This document shows, in pieces, positions 1 to 6,820 of a stretch of DNA of 9,004 bases. The notes below the pieces were generated by a model that was not told the DNA's origin, made no database searches, and saw nothing but the letters and a program-made list of their open reading frames with translations. How positions within the stretch are numbered: the first letter of the stretch is position 1; each line of letters opens with the position of its first letter. The position numbers and the translations under genes were made by a program. The DNA comes from JADFUS01 sp036653215 (lineage in GTDB: Bacteria > Bacteroidota > Bacteroidia > Bacteroidales > Rikenellaceae): contig JAVVUK010000065.1 in the NCBI GenBank assembly GCA_036653215.1, positions 1 through 9,004 on the forward strand. The letters run 5' to 3'.

Positions 1-328
1 CCCCGAAAAAGTGGGTTATGACAGTCGAAACAAGCACCAAAGGAGCCATGCGGAAAGGGATTATCGTGCGAGGACTATAAAACTCGTCTATAATAAGATT
101 ATTACCTTTCTCTGTTGTGCCGGAATAATAATGATAGAGTAGTCCGATGATAAGCCCACCAATAGGAAGAAGCGAAATTATCCAAATGTTATTTTCTCGC
201 CAAGAGGTAGCCCAATCGAGAGACAATAGAAATATGGCAGAGGCACAGCCTACACAAATCCCTACAATAGCAGAAATAGCTGTCCATTTTATAAGATAAT
301 TAACAATGCCTTTTTTATTTCCAATCAT
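1..328 (-). CDS. ClC-family (voltage-gated chloride channel type) membrane protein, N-terminal part
   Basis: The first 109 residues of a ClC-type anion channel or transporter are present; the gene continues past the left edge. Translation from the ATG at 328 gives a basic N-terminus, a hydrophobic segment at about residues 14-36, a second at about 47-68 (including the stretch GGLIIGLLYHYY), a short polar stretch (EKGNNLIIDEF, 73-83), and a third hydrophobic segment from about 93 ending in VITHFFG at the window edge. From memory of the family, that last stretch leads into the GREG-type motif, just outside the window. The KGNN stretch stands where many ClC proteins carry the GSGIP filter motif, as in a Bacteroidetes subfamily annotated as voltage-gated chloride channel. 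The start is the first ATG, and the next in-frame ATG is far downstream at about residue 94. It diverges from the dehydrogenase gene across 46 bases. Substrate and channel-versus-exchanger mode cannot be told from this part. Confidence 0.8.
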   Translation of the reverse strand, partial: MIGNKKGIVNYLIKWTAISAIVGICVGCASAIFLLSLDWATSWRENNIWIISLLPIGGLIIGLLYHYYSGTTEKGNNLIIDEFYSPRTIIPFRMAPLVLVSTVITHFFG

Positions 329-374
329 AGGCACAAAGATTGATAAATAATTTGAAAAATCAATATTAATAATT

Positions 375-1346
375 ATGAAAACGAAATTTTTAATTTTTAC
401 CTTAATGTGTCTTGTCCCTCTCTTTTCTTTTTCACAAGATAAGCACAATGTAAATCGTCTATCTAAAGATTATTTTATTCCTAATCGTTTTGAGGGTAAG
501 ACAATCTTAATAACAGGAGCAGCAAGAGGCATTGGAAAATGGACTGCCATACGTGCTGTTAAGGAGGGTGCTAACGTAGTGATAATGGATTGGCTCAAAG
601 ATCAAGGGCAGGCTGTTGCTGACTCCTTAAATAACCTCAAGGTGAAAGGGTATGGAAAGGTGCTCTTTGTATATGGTAACATACAGGACAGTGGCGAGTG
701 TGATATGGCAGTGCAAAAAGGAGTTGAAAAATTTGGACGTATAGATTACAGTTGTCTTAATGCCGGAGTTATGGACGGTGTGTTTTCGGGTACTCCTTTT
801 AAATGGGATCCTGAACAACGTCGCTTAATGCCGGCAGTAATAACAGAGGCGACAGATGAATATTGGGATAACGTGTTTGCCACAAATGCAGCAGGAACAT
901 TTAAATCTATGCGTTCGTCCCTTAAACAGATGCTAAAACAAAATAATGGGGGGTCAATAGTTGTTGTTGGCTCGATAGCTGGGATGATCGGTCTTTCTGG
1001 AAATCCTGCTTATGTGTCAAGTAAATATGCGGTAAATGGTCTTGTTCGTAATGCAGCGATAGACTATGCTCCTTATGGTATACGTGTTAATTCTGTTAAC
1101 ATGGCAGAGACCAAGACCCCTATGGTGGAACGAGCCTCTGAATATGTGGCGGCTGAAGTGAAACATGGCAAAGGTTTTGGTATGGGAGGCATCAAAACCA
1201 TGAGTTTATTAAAATATTGTGATAGTGAACATCGTGGTTCTTTCCCTTGGGAGCAAGCCTCAACGATCTTATATTTATTGTCGGACGAAGCCTCAGCGGT
1301 GACAGGGTGTGTTATGGCGACGGATGGTGGATGGACAGATTTTTAA
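375..1346 (+). CDS. Short-chain dehydrogenase/reductase (SDR) with N-terminal Sec signal peptide
   Basis: This 323-residue classical SDR is an NAD(P)-dependent oxidoreductase with a Rossmann fold; its substrate is unknown. Visible motifs: cofactor loop TGAARGIG at 47-54; an acidic residue ending strand 2 (D72, usually a sign of NAD(H) preference); NAG at 129-131; catalytic tetrad N171, S200, Y213 and K217, with the normal 13-residue Ser-to-Tyr spacing; C-terminal DGGW. The loop between NAG and N171 looks longer than usual. Oddly, residues 1-20 form a clear Sec signal peptide: Lys at 2 and 4, a hydrophobic core, then SFS before Q21. There is no twin arginine. C12 lacks a lipobox, so a lipoprotein is unlikely. 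The next in-frame Met (M71) lies beyond the cofactor loop, so a later start would destroy the fold. The barrel gene follows after one base, implying co-transcription. The SDR assignment is firm; periplasmic location is inferred. Confidence 0.9.
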   Translation: MKTKFLIFTLMCLVPLFSFSQDKHNVNRLSKDYFIPNRFEGKTILITGAARGIGKWTAIRAVKEGANVVIMDWLKDQGQAVADSLNNLKVKGYGKVLFVYGNIQDSGECDMAVQKGVEKFGRIDYSCLNAGVMDGVFSGTPFKWDPEQRRLMPAVITEATDEYWDNVFATNAAGTFKSMRSSLKQMLKQNNGGSIVVVGSIAGMIGLSGNPAYVSSKYAVNGLVRNAAIDYAPYGIRVNSVNMAETKTPMVERASEYVAAEVKHGKGFGMGGIKTMSLLKYCDSEHRGSFPWEQASTILYLLSDEASAVTGCVMATDGGWTDF

Positions 1347-1347
1347 G

Positions 1348-3060
1348 ATGATGAATAAATATCTAATATCACTTTTCCTAACCGTGTTCTCTGGTGTGTC
1401 TTTTGCACAGAGCAATAACCCATTGTCTATATATGAGGGTGAAAGGGTCGAGTTTGTAACCTTCGACTTTGCTTCCTTGCCAAAAGATACATTGGTAGCA
1501 CTTAATATAAGTCAAAAGATAGAGAATACATATAAGATATACCCAAATATGAGTTATAGTAGTTTCATGTCAGATTATTATATATCACAAATAGGGATGT
1601 ATCCTTTTGTGGAAAAAGTGACAATAGATATAAGTGAGCCGAATGAAAACGGAATATCAATAAAAATAACAGTCACTTTGACTGAGAACGAACTTGCCAT
1701 GAGCCGCAATGAGAACATTTTTAAAAATAGAAAGGCATTCCCAAATATATATACGGATTCTCGGTCGTTCTTAACCTTTAAATTCTCATCTTCCGAGATG
1801 ATATATTCTAATAATAACGCTTGGTTTGGACAGCCGAAGCCAATTTTAACAGGCAACCCACTTGTCCATAACCCTGAAGGGGATGGCTATTATGGTTGGT
1901 TAGAGGGCTTTGCTATGGCAGGGATTTATGGCATTTCTAAGATTATCCCTCGTTATAACATACATCTATATGGAGGAGCGAGTTATATGGTCTCTTTCTC
2001 TTGTGGCAGAGAGATGTTTTCCGATAAATCACGTTTTTATGGTGGCTTGGAAGATGCTTTTATAGGTCTTATTGGTGGAGGACGTACTTTAAGAGGTGAT
2101 AATTATAGTTATAATATGCTTTATGGACGTAAGCAATTTATATTAGCAGATGGTTTTCTTTTGATAAATACATCTATGAATGGTGATAATCGTGCTGCAC
2201 TACAACTAAATCCACGATGGGCGGCTAAAGATTTGTTTCAGGCATCTTTTAAGATAGATAGGTTGTCAATAGGAGCGTTTCATTTTAAGCCTAATGAGTT
2301 GCCGATACTAAATAGTAATACCACAATAAATGGAATAAATGTGGAACTTGGATCTAAAGATAGGGTGCTTATAGGTGCTTCTTTTCTGCATGTTCCTCGT
2401 TCCACATTACGATATTTCCTTGCAAACGGAGATGTCTTTTTTAGAAGAGGACTTCAAGTATATAACATACGTCTATTTATAAATCCACCACAAGGAAAAG
2501 ACGGATTGTTCTTTAAGACAGAGGGTGCTTATCAAAGAAATAGCAATTTTAATATGGGGGCGTTTGCCTTTTATGGCGAGGCAGGTTGGCGTTTTACAGA
2601 GACTAAAGGTGCTCCTTCGATAGGTTATAGGTTTGCTTATTTTTCTGGTGATAACCCCTCAACAAGTCGTTATGAGAGGTGGGATGCTCTTTATACTGGA
2701 GGAAATGGGGAACAGTGGGTGCAAGGATCTAATATGTATAAGATGGTGCAAAATAGCAACGAGTTGTCTCATAGGTTGCAAGCAATATATAACCCTATGC
2801 CTAAGTTACAACTTGTGATGCAACTATGGCTTTTTTATGCGCCACGTCTTTTAAATTTAGGAGGGAATGCTGCTTTATCTAACCTTTCGTCTCACTATTT
2901 AGGAAGTGAGGTTAACTTAACGGTAAAATATTTCAAATCCCGAAATTGGTATTTTCATCTTAACACAGCATATACTTTTGCCGGAAGTGCAATAACAGAA
3001 AATGTAGAGAAAACAAAAAATTGGTTTTGCCTCTCTACATTTGTAAGATATAGTTTTTAA
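1348..3060 (+). CDS. Outer-membrane beta-barrel protein, alginate-export-like, with N-terminal POTRA-like domain
   Basis: Predicted 570-residue outer-membrane protein. Residues 1-20 are a signal peptide ending SFA before Q21. Residues about 32-112 read as a POTRA-like domain (strand-helix-helix-strand-strand): VEFVTFDF, two helical stretches, then PFVEKVTIDIS and ISIKITVTLTE. From about 140 to the end, alternating hydrophobic and aromatic residues fit a beta barrel, ending in FVRYSF with the terminal Phe typical of barrel proteins. The stretches YGRKQFILADGFLLI (259-273) and SGDNPSTSRYERWDALY (433-449) resemble alginate-export family barrels. LRGDN (248-252) vaguely recalls the RGF/Y element of Omp85 barrels, so an Omp85-like assignment is an alternative. 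I placed the start at 1348, one base after the dehydrogenase stop, because this gives a clean signal peptide; 1351 is equally possible, and an ATG at 1309 would add 13 residues that spoil it. The barrel is fairly sure; the substrate is unknown. Confidence 0.72.
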   Translation: MMNKYLISLFLTVFSGVSFAQSNNPLSIYEGERVEFVTFDFASLPKDTLVALNISQKIENTYKIYPNMSYSSFMSDYYISQIGMYPFVEKVTIDISEPNENGISIKITVTLTENELAMSRNENIFKNRKAFPNIYTDSRSFLTFKFSSSEMIYSNNNAWFGQPKPILTGNPLVHNPEGDGYYGWLEGFAMAGIYGISKIIPRYNIHLYGGASYMVSFSCGREMFSDKSRFYGGLEDAFIGLIGGGRTLRGDNYSYNMLYGRKQFILADGFLLINTSMNGDNRAALQLNPRWAAKDLFQASFKIDRLSIGAFHFKPNELPILNSNTTINGINVELGSKDRVLIGASFLHVPRSTLRYFLANGDVFFRRGLQVYNIRLFINPPQGKDGLFFKTEGAYQRNSNFNMGAFAFYGEAGWRFTETKGAPSIGYRFAYFSGDNPSTSRYERWDALYTGGNGEQWVQGSNMYKMVQNSNELSHRLQAIYNPMPKLQLVMQLWLFYAPRLLNLGGNAALSNLSSHYLGSEVNLTVKYFKSRNWYFHLNTAYTFAGSAITENVEKTKNWFCLSTFVRYSF

Positions 3061-5279
3061 CTTAACTTTTTGACTACCTCTTTTTCACCAACAATCCAAA
3101 GAGTGTCACCCTCCACAAAATAGTAGTCAGGCTTAGGACGCATAAATCCGTGTGACGGCTTTTCATACCCGATAAATAAAAAGTTAAAGTTGTTTCTAAG
3201 TTCCGATATATGTGAACGAACACCAATTAGAGGAGATTCTTTTGTAAGGGTGATTTGATATAGATCTATCTCGTGTTCTATTGTCTCATTGTCTTGTGAG
3301 GCAAAAGGTATCTCGATAGAACTCACAAAACGAAGTATCTGATCGTCAGTGCCGATAACCAATAACTTGTCTGTCGCATAGAGCATACTTGTCTTATCTG
3401 GCAAGTTTATACGTGTGCCACGACGATAGATACATACAATTTGAGCTCCTGTTTTATATTTATGATGTACCTCACTAATTGTCATCCCTACAATGGAGCT
3501 ATTGGGCGGAAGTTCTAATATCTCAAGGTGAATATCCATAGATAGACGTTTTGGTATGGCTATTCCACTGATATATTTTGTTTTATCTAAGTTTACTAAA
3601 AATTGCGTTTCTATGTTTTTATAATATTTTCTAAGCGATGAGGAAAGAAGGGTTAATGATAAAATTACAATTATGGCAGGAATGAGAATAAATAGCTTTA
3701 TAGAAAGAAAACTCCCCATAGCAAAACCGACAAACATACCTCCAATAACATAGCGTGATAGTCTTACAGTTAATAAAGGACCTCTCGAATATTTGTTATC
3801 GCTCCATAAACGTTCAAAGTCGCCATTGCGTGTTCCCTTTGTCATGAGAGCATACAAAAAAGGAGATATGGCGATAATAGATATTATAGAAAGGACTATT
3901 TTTATGGTTAGGCTATATCCGAATTGTTCTTTTACTAACGGTGCAAGGATCTTGATACATATAAAAAGCATGGCTATCATCCATCCCGAATAGATAGCTA
4001 TATTTAACAAAACACCTCTAACAACGCCTTTCCACTCTTTTTCACGGTTAAGGATGCGGCTTCCCGATCCGTAACGATCTATTACCACACGCCACGATGG
4101 TCGTGCTTTGGAATAGATCCATTTATATATGTTGTCGCTATTTTTGATTATATAAGGAGTTGTAAACACTGATATTATAGATACAGCAACGATGATAGGG
4201 TAGACCTCTTCTTTAAGTACGCCAAGACTCAATCCGAGAGATGCAATTATGAAAGAGAACTCTCCTATTTGTGAAAGACACAAACCCGATTTTAACGATG
4301 TATATAGGGTTTGTCCAGAAAGTAGGATCCCAAATGTTGCAGATAAAGGTTTGAAAAATATGACAAGCGTAGAGATTATAAGAATATACCCCCAAGAGGA
4401 AACTATAATGTCAGGATCTACCGACATTCCCACAGATATGAAAAAGATGGCGGCAAAGAGGTTACGCAGAGGTAAGACAAGTCTTTGAATACGAGCAGAG
4501 TCGTCTGTTTCCGACAATATAGACCCCATAAGGAAAGCTCCTAAAGCAGGCGAAAACCCAAAATAAGAAGCAAGAACAACCAACCCTAAACATAAACCTA
4601 AAGATACGATAAGTAAGGTCTCGTCGTTTAGTGCATTTCTGATTTTACGTAATAATGAGGGGATAAAATAAACTCCGGCGGTAAATGTCAATATTAGAAA
4701 TAAAATTAGTTTCGACATCTCAACTAACAATTCAACACCGCCAAAATCACGACTTATGGCAATAGTGGATAGTAGAACAAGCAGAAGAATAGCCACCAAA
4801 TCTTCAACCACAAGAACTCCAATCACTATATGTGCAAACTTCTTATTATTGAGTTTCATGTCTTCAAACGCCTTTATAATGATAGAGGTGGACGATATGG
4901 AAATCATACCTCCCAAAAATAAAGAGTTTATGAAACTCCAACCCATGAGCAAACCAGCGGCCATGCCCAATCCCATCATTATTATAGCCTCAGTTACTGC
5001 CGTTAAAGCACCAGGACCCCCTACTTTGCGCAATTTTTTAAAGGAAAATTCTAATCCAAGTGCAAATAGGAGGAACACAACGCCAATCTCTCCCCAAGTG
5101 GTGATTGTCTTTTGATCTAAAAATTCGGGTAGAAGGATAAAGTTAGGTCCTGTAAGAAAGCCGGCAACGACATATCCCAAGACAGGAGGTTGTTTTAGGT
5201 ATTTGAATATTAAGGTCGTGACCGCAGCCACGACCAATATTAAAGCAAGATTTAAAAATATAGGGTTTAGATGTAGCAT
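3057..5279 (-). CDS. KefB-type (CPA2) cation:proton antiporter with two C-terminal RCK_C/TrkA-C domains
   Basis: This 740-residue inner-membrane protein probably exchanges K+ or Na+ for H+ for ion and pH homeostasis. Residues 1-378 are a Na+/H+ exchanger domain of the CPA2 group, with about a dozen membrane segments, PPVLGYVVAG at 31-40, FLLFALGLEFS at 69-79, the ion-site pair E159-D160 in VVEDLVAI, and SPALGAFLMGSILS at 243-256. After a basic linker (about 380-418) come further hydrophobic segments at about 419-449, 457-479 and 510-549. Two RCK_C-like domains follow, at about 583-655 and 668-740. I see no nucleotide-binding RCK_N (Rossmann) domain, so any ligand should bind the RCK_C parts; RCK_C of some potassium transporters binds c-di-AMP, but that is only a possibility here. 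Its ATG abuts the lipoprotein stop codon with no gap, so the two are very likely one transcript. Its stop overlaps the convergent barrel gene by four bases. Confidence 0.92.
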   Translation of the reverse strand: MLHLNPIFLNLALILVVAAVTTLIFKYLKQPPVLGYVVAGFLTGPNFILLPEFLDQKTITTWGEIGVVFLLFALGLEFSFKKLRKVGGPGALTAVTEAIIMMGLGMAAGLLMGWSFINSLFLGGMISISSTSIIIKAFEDMKLNNKKFAHIVIGVLVVEDLVAILLLVLLSTIAISRDFGGVELLVEMSKLILFLILTFTAGVYFIPSLLRKIRNALNDETLLIVSLGLCLGLVVLASYFGFSPALGAFLMGSILSETDDSARIQRLVLPLRNLFAAIFFISVGMSVDPDIIVSSWGYILIISTLVIFFKPLSATFGILLSGQTLYTSLKSGLCLSQIGEFSFIIASLGLSLGVLKEEVYPIIVAVSIISVFTTPYIIKNSDNIYKWIYSKARPSWRVVIDRYGSGSRILNREKEWKGVVRGVLLNIAIYSGWMIAMLFICIKILAPLVKEQFGYSLTIKIVLSIISIIAISPFLYALMTKGTRNGDFERLWSDNKYSRGPLLTVRLSRYVIGGMFVGFAMGSFLSIKLFILIPAIIVILSLTLLSSSLRKYYKNIETQFLVNLDKTKYISGIAIPKRLSMDIHLEILELPPNSSIVGMTISEVHHKYKTGAQIVCIYRRGTRINLPDKTSMLYATDKLLVIGTDDQILRFVSSIEIPFASQDNETIEHEIDLYQITLTKESPLIGVRSHISELRNNFNFLFIGYEKPSHGFMRPKPDYYFVEGDTLWIVGEKEVVKKLS

Positions 5280-5834
5280 CTATTTCCTTGAATAGCTATC
5301 TGTATAACCACCGCTAACTATGTTCAAAGTATCGATAGGAGCTACTTTCCAAACAACGGTATCTGTAAAGTTTATGGTAACACCATTTCCAATGCTTTCT
5401 CCAGAAAGAAGAAGTTGCCCATTGTCAAATGCCCATGTCTTAAAAACAAGAGTAGACATATTTATCGAAGAGGCAGTGCCGTCTGCATTTAAAGTGAAAC
5501 CTTGTTCTCCACCAATACCCGGTATAGGCTGAACCCAAGAACCGAGAAATTGTGGTGATACGACAATCTTCGAGGCAACGTTAACGCCACTAATACCCTT
5601 GTTTAGCTTACCAGTATAGAACACTTCAATACTATCTCCAATAAGGATCCCCGTTGGACATATACGCTCTGCATCCATTGTTGAGAAGCTAAGAGTATCA
5701 CCTTCGTTACTTAAAAGAAAAATGTTGTTCATCGAAGCATCTGCAACAACTCCTTTAACGGTCTTTACACCGTTTGAACAACAAGAGGCAACACTAAACA
5801 TTAGTATTGCGGCCATGAAAGTAAAATTCTTCAT
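5280..5834 (-). CDS. Lipocalin-like lipoprotein
   Basis: A 184-residue predicted lipoprotein. The N-terminus MKNFTFMAAILMFSVASC has a lipobox VASC, with lipidated Cys at 18. The residues after Cys (CSNGVK) lack the acidic cluster associated with surface export in Bacteroidetes, so a periplasm-facing anchor is more likely. Residues about 22-92 (VKTVKGVV, then NIFLLSNEGDTLSF and GDSIEVFYTGKL) form a small beta-rich domain. Residues about 97-184 resemble the lipocalin-like repeat domain of Bacteroides lipoproteins: LGSWVQPIPG, FTLNADGTASSINM, LLLSGESIGNG and YTDSYSRK, where the order 'GSW, NADGTASS, W, L.L.G' is the recognisable part. No catalytic residues are apparent; the fold suggests binding of a small hydrophobic ligand or a structural role. 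It is the first gene of a two-gene unit with the antiporter and has its own promoter just upstream. Lipoprotein status is firm; the family call comes from memory of related sequences. Confidence 0.82.
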   Translation of the reverse strand: MKNFTFMAAILMFSVASCCSNGVKTVKGVVADASMNNIFLLSNEGDTLSFSTMDAERICPTGILIGDSIEVFYTGKLNKGISGVNVASKIVVSPQFLGSWVQPIPGIGGEQGFTLNADGTASSINMSTLVFKTWAFDNGQLLLSGESIGNGVTINFTDTVVWKVAPIDTLNIVSGGYTDSYSRK

Positions 5835-5856
5835 ATTGTTATATTTTTGTGTTTTA

Positions 5857-5888
5857 CAAAGTTATGAAAATTCTTTAAATTTATCTAA
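5857..5888 (-). promoter_or_regulatory. Predicted Bacteroides-type promoter for the lipoprotein-antiporter unit
   Basis: Reading the minus strand, the -7 box TAACTTTG (plus-strand positions 5857-5864) matches TAnnTTTG exactly. A -33 box TTAG (5885-5888; consensus TTTG, three of four) lies 20 bases upstream, within the usual spacing. Transcription would start roughly 15-20 bases before the lipoprotein ATG at 5834. It shares its DNA with the opposite-facing promoter of the glycosyltransferase. Confidence 0.6.
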
Positions 5889-5893
5889 CTTTG
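5863..5893 (+). promoter_or_regulatory. Predicted Bacteroides-type promoter for the glycosyltransferase
   Basis: The plus strand carries an exact -7 box TAACTTTG at 5886-5893. A weaker -33 box TATG at 5863-5866 stands 19 bases upstream (consensus TTTG, three of four). Transcription would start near 5899, leaving a leader of about 15 bases before the ATG at 5914. The two TAACTTTG boxes form a perfect 8-base inverted repeat around a 21-base centre, so each promoter's -33 element overlaps or abuts the other's -7 element. Confidence 0.58.
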
Positions 5894-5913
5894 CAAATAT
5901 TAAACCTAAAAAT

Positions 5914-6738
5914 ATGTTATCTATAATTACGGCTATATATAATCAATTGGATATGAACAAATTGTATTATCAATATTTGAAAAAATATACAGATAACAAA
6001 TTTGAATTAATAATTATTGATAATAATTCCGATGATGGAAGTCGTGAATATTTCAAATCACTTGGCGATGATGTGAAAGTTATAGAGAACAAAGAGAACT
6101 ATTCATACCCTCATTGTCAAAATCAAGGTATAGAGGTAGCGCAATATGATTATTTAATTTTCCTTAATAACGATTTGTTGGTTTCTCCACATTGGGATAG
6201 TCGTATGTTAGAAGTGTTAGGTAAAGACGATTATCATGTTGTCAGCTTTGGTAGTAACGATAGATTGTTTGATAATAAAACCTCTAAAAAAATAACTTTT
6301 CGTTGGAAAATAGTTAAATATCCTTTGATAACACTATTTAAGCAAAATATACTATCTTTAAAATTAATGCGTCTCTTCACTTACGGCAATTGGGAAAATT
6401 ATACGGAAAAAATTTATAAACGTTATGGTTTAACCATGTCTATTGGGTTTTCAGGTTCTGCAATCGCTATGACACGCATGGCAATTGATAAGATTGGTAT
6501 GTGGGATAAGAGTCAACAAAGTGCTGATTTTGATACTTTTTTTAGAACCTGTAAACGTGCTGAGACTGTTGGTGATATAAAAGTACTGTCTGTAATAAAT
6601 GGTGTCTTTGTTCATCATTATCGTCGTCTAACGTTTTATACTAAATATCCTCCATTTTCAGATCGAGAAAACCTATCGACCCTTAGTATAAAGTGGGATA
6701 AGAATGATCTTGATAGGTGGTTGAAACTCATAAACTAA
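5914..6738 (+). CDS. Glycosyltransferase family 2 (GT-A fold)
   Basis: A 274-residue cytoplasmic glycosyltransferase that should transfer a sugar from a nucleotide-sugar donor to an envelope glycan or similar acceptor; donor and acceptor are unknown. Residues 1-8 form the first strand (MLSIITAI), followed by the nucleotide-binding stretch IIIDNNSDDGS at 33-43 and the metal-site region FLNNDLLV at 83-90, where NND stands for the usual DxD. The acceptor-side region GSAIAMTRMAIDKIGMWD (181-198), SADFDTFFR (203-211) and HHYRR (234-238) follow the GT2 pattern. No membrane segment is seen. The frame is open further upstream to 5722, but that part lies antisense to the lipoprotein gene and upstream of the predicted promoter, so ATG 5914 is chosen. 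It stands alone, with no other glycan gene in the window. Its GC is about 31% by hand count over 5941-6720, against about 43% in sampled lines of the dehydrogenase gene, suggesting separate ancestry. Confidence 0.85.
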   Translation: MLSIITAIYNQLDMNKLYYQYLKKYTDNKFELIIIDNNSDDGSREYFKSLGDDVKVIENKENYSYPHCQNQGIEVAQYDYLIFLNNDLLVSPHWDSRMLEVLGKDDYHVVSFGSNDRLFDNKTSKKITFRWKIVKYPLITLFKQNILSLKLMRLFTYGNWENYTEKIYKRYGLTMSIGFSGSAIAMTRMAIDKIGMWDKSQQSADFDTFFRTCKRAETVGDIKVLSVINGVFVHHYRRLTFYTKYPPFSDRENLSTLSIKWDKNDLDRWLKLIN

Positions 6739-6796
6739 GAAGCTGTTTTCTAAAAGTGCTGTTATTATAAATAATCTCTAAATGATGGCACGTATC

Positions 6797-6820
6797 ATGA
6801 TAATAAATTTTTATTATGAT
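6797..6820. repeat. A/T-only inverted repeat overlapping a start codon
   Basis: Arms ATGATAATAAA (6797-6807) and TTTATTATGAT (6810-6820) are complementary except for one G-G pair, around a two-base centre. The stem is nearly all A-T and would be weak as RNA. No T-run follows, so it is a poor terminator for the glycosyltransferase. The right arm contains the ATG of the possible 52-residue protein. Confidence 0.4.

Noticed and set aside
334..363. Possible -7 box AATCTTTG with an upstream ATTG on the minus strand for the ClC gene
   Set aside because: The match is imperfect and lies so close to the ATG at 328 that transcription would start at about the start codon.
375..437. Lipoprotein reading of the dehydrogenase N-terminus using Cys 12
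   Set aside because: The residues before the Cys do not form a lipobox and the hydrophobic core continues beyond it; cleavage before Q21 fits better.
1309..1347. Earlier ATG for the barrel protein
   Set aside because: It overlaps the dehydrogenase gene and adds 13 polar residues before an otherwise perfect signal peptide.
2998..3030. Short A/T hairpin near the end of the barrel gene as a terminator
   Set aside because: Only about five pairs, inside the coding sequence, with no convincing T-run.
4756..5115. Plus-strand frame of 119 codons opposite the antiporter gene
   Set aside because: Shadow of the conserved exchanger domain; the protein is low in recognisable structure and the opposite strand has clear homology.
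5722..5913. In-frame upstream extension of the glycosyltransferase (64 extra residues)
   Set aside because: It lies antisense to the lipoprotein gene and upstream of the predicted promoter; the GT2 fold begins right at the ATG at 5914.
6804..6811. TAAATTTT as a -7 box for the small protein and UbiB-family gene
   Set aside because: The last base mismatches the consensus, no -33 element stands at the right spacing, and it would leave no leader.
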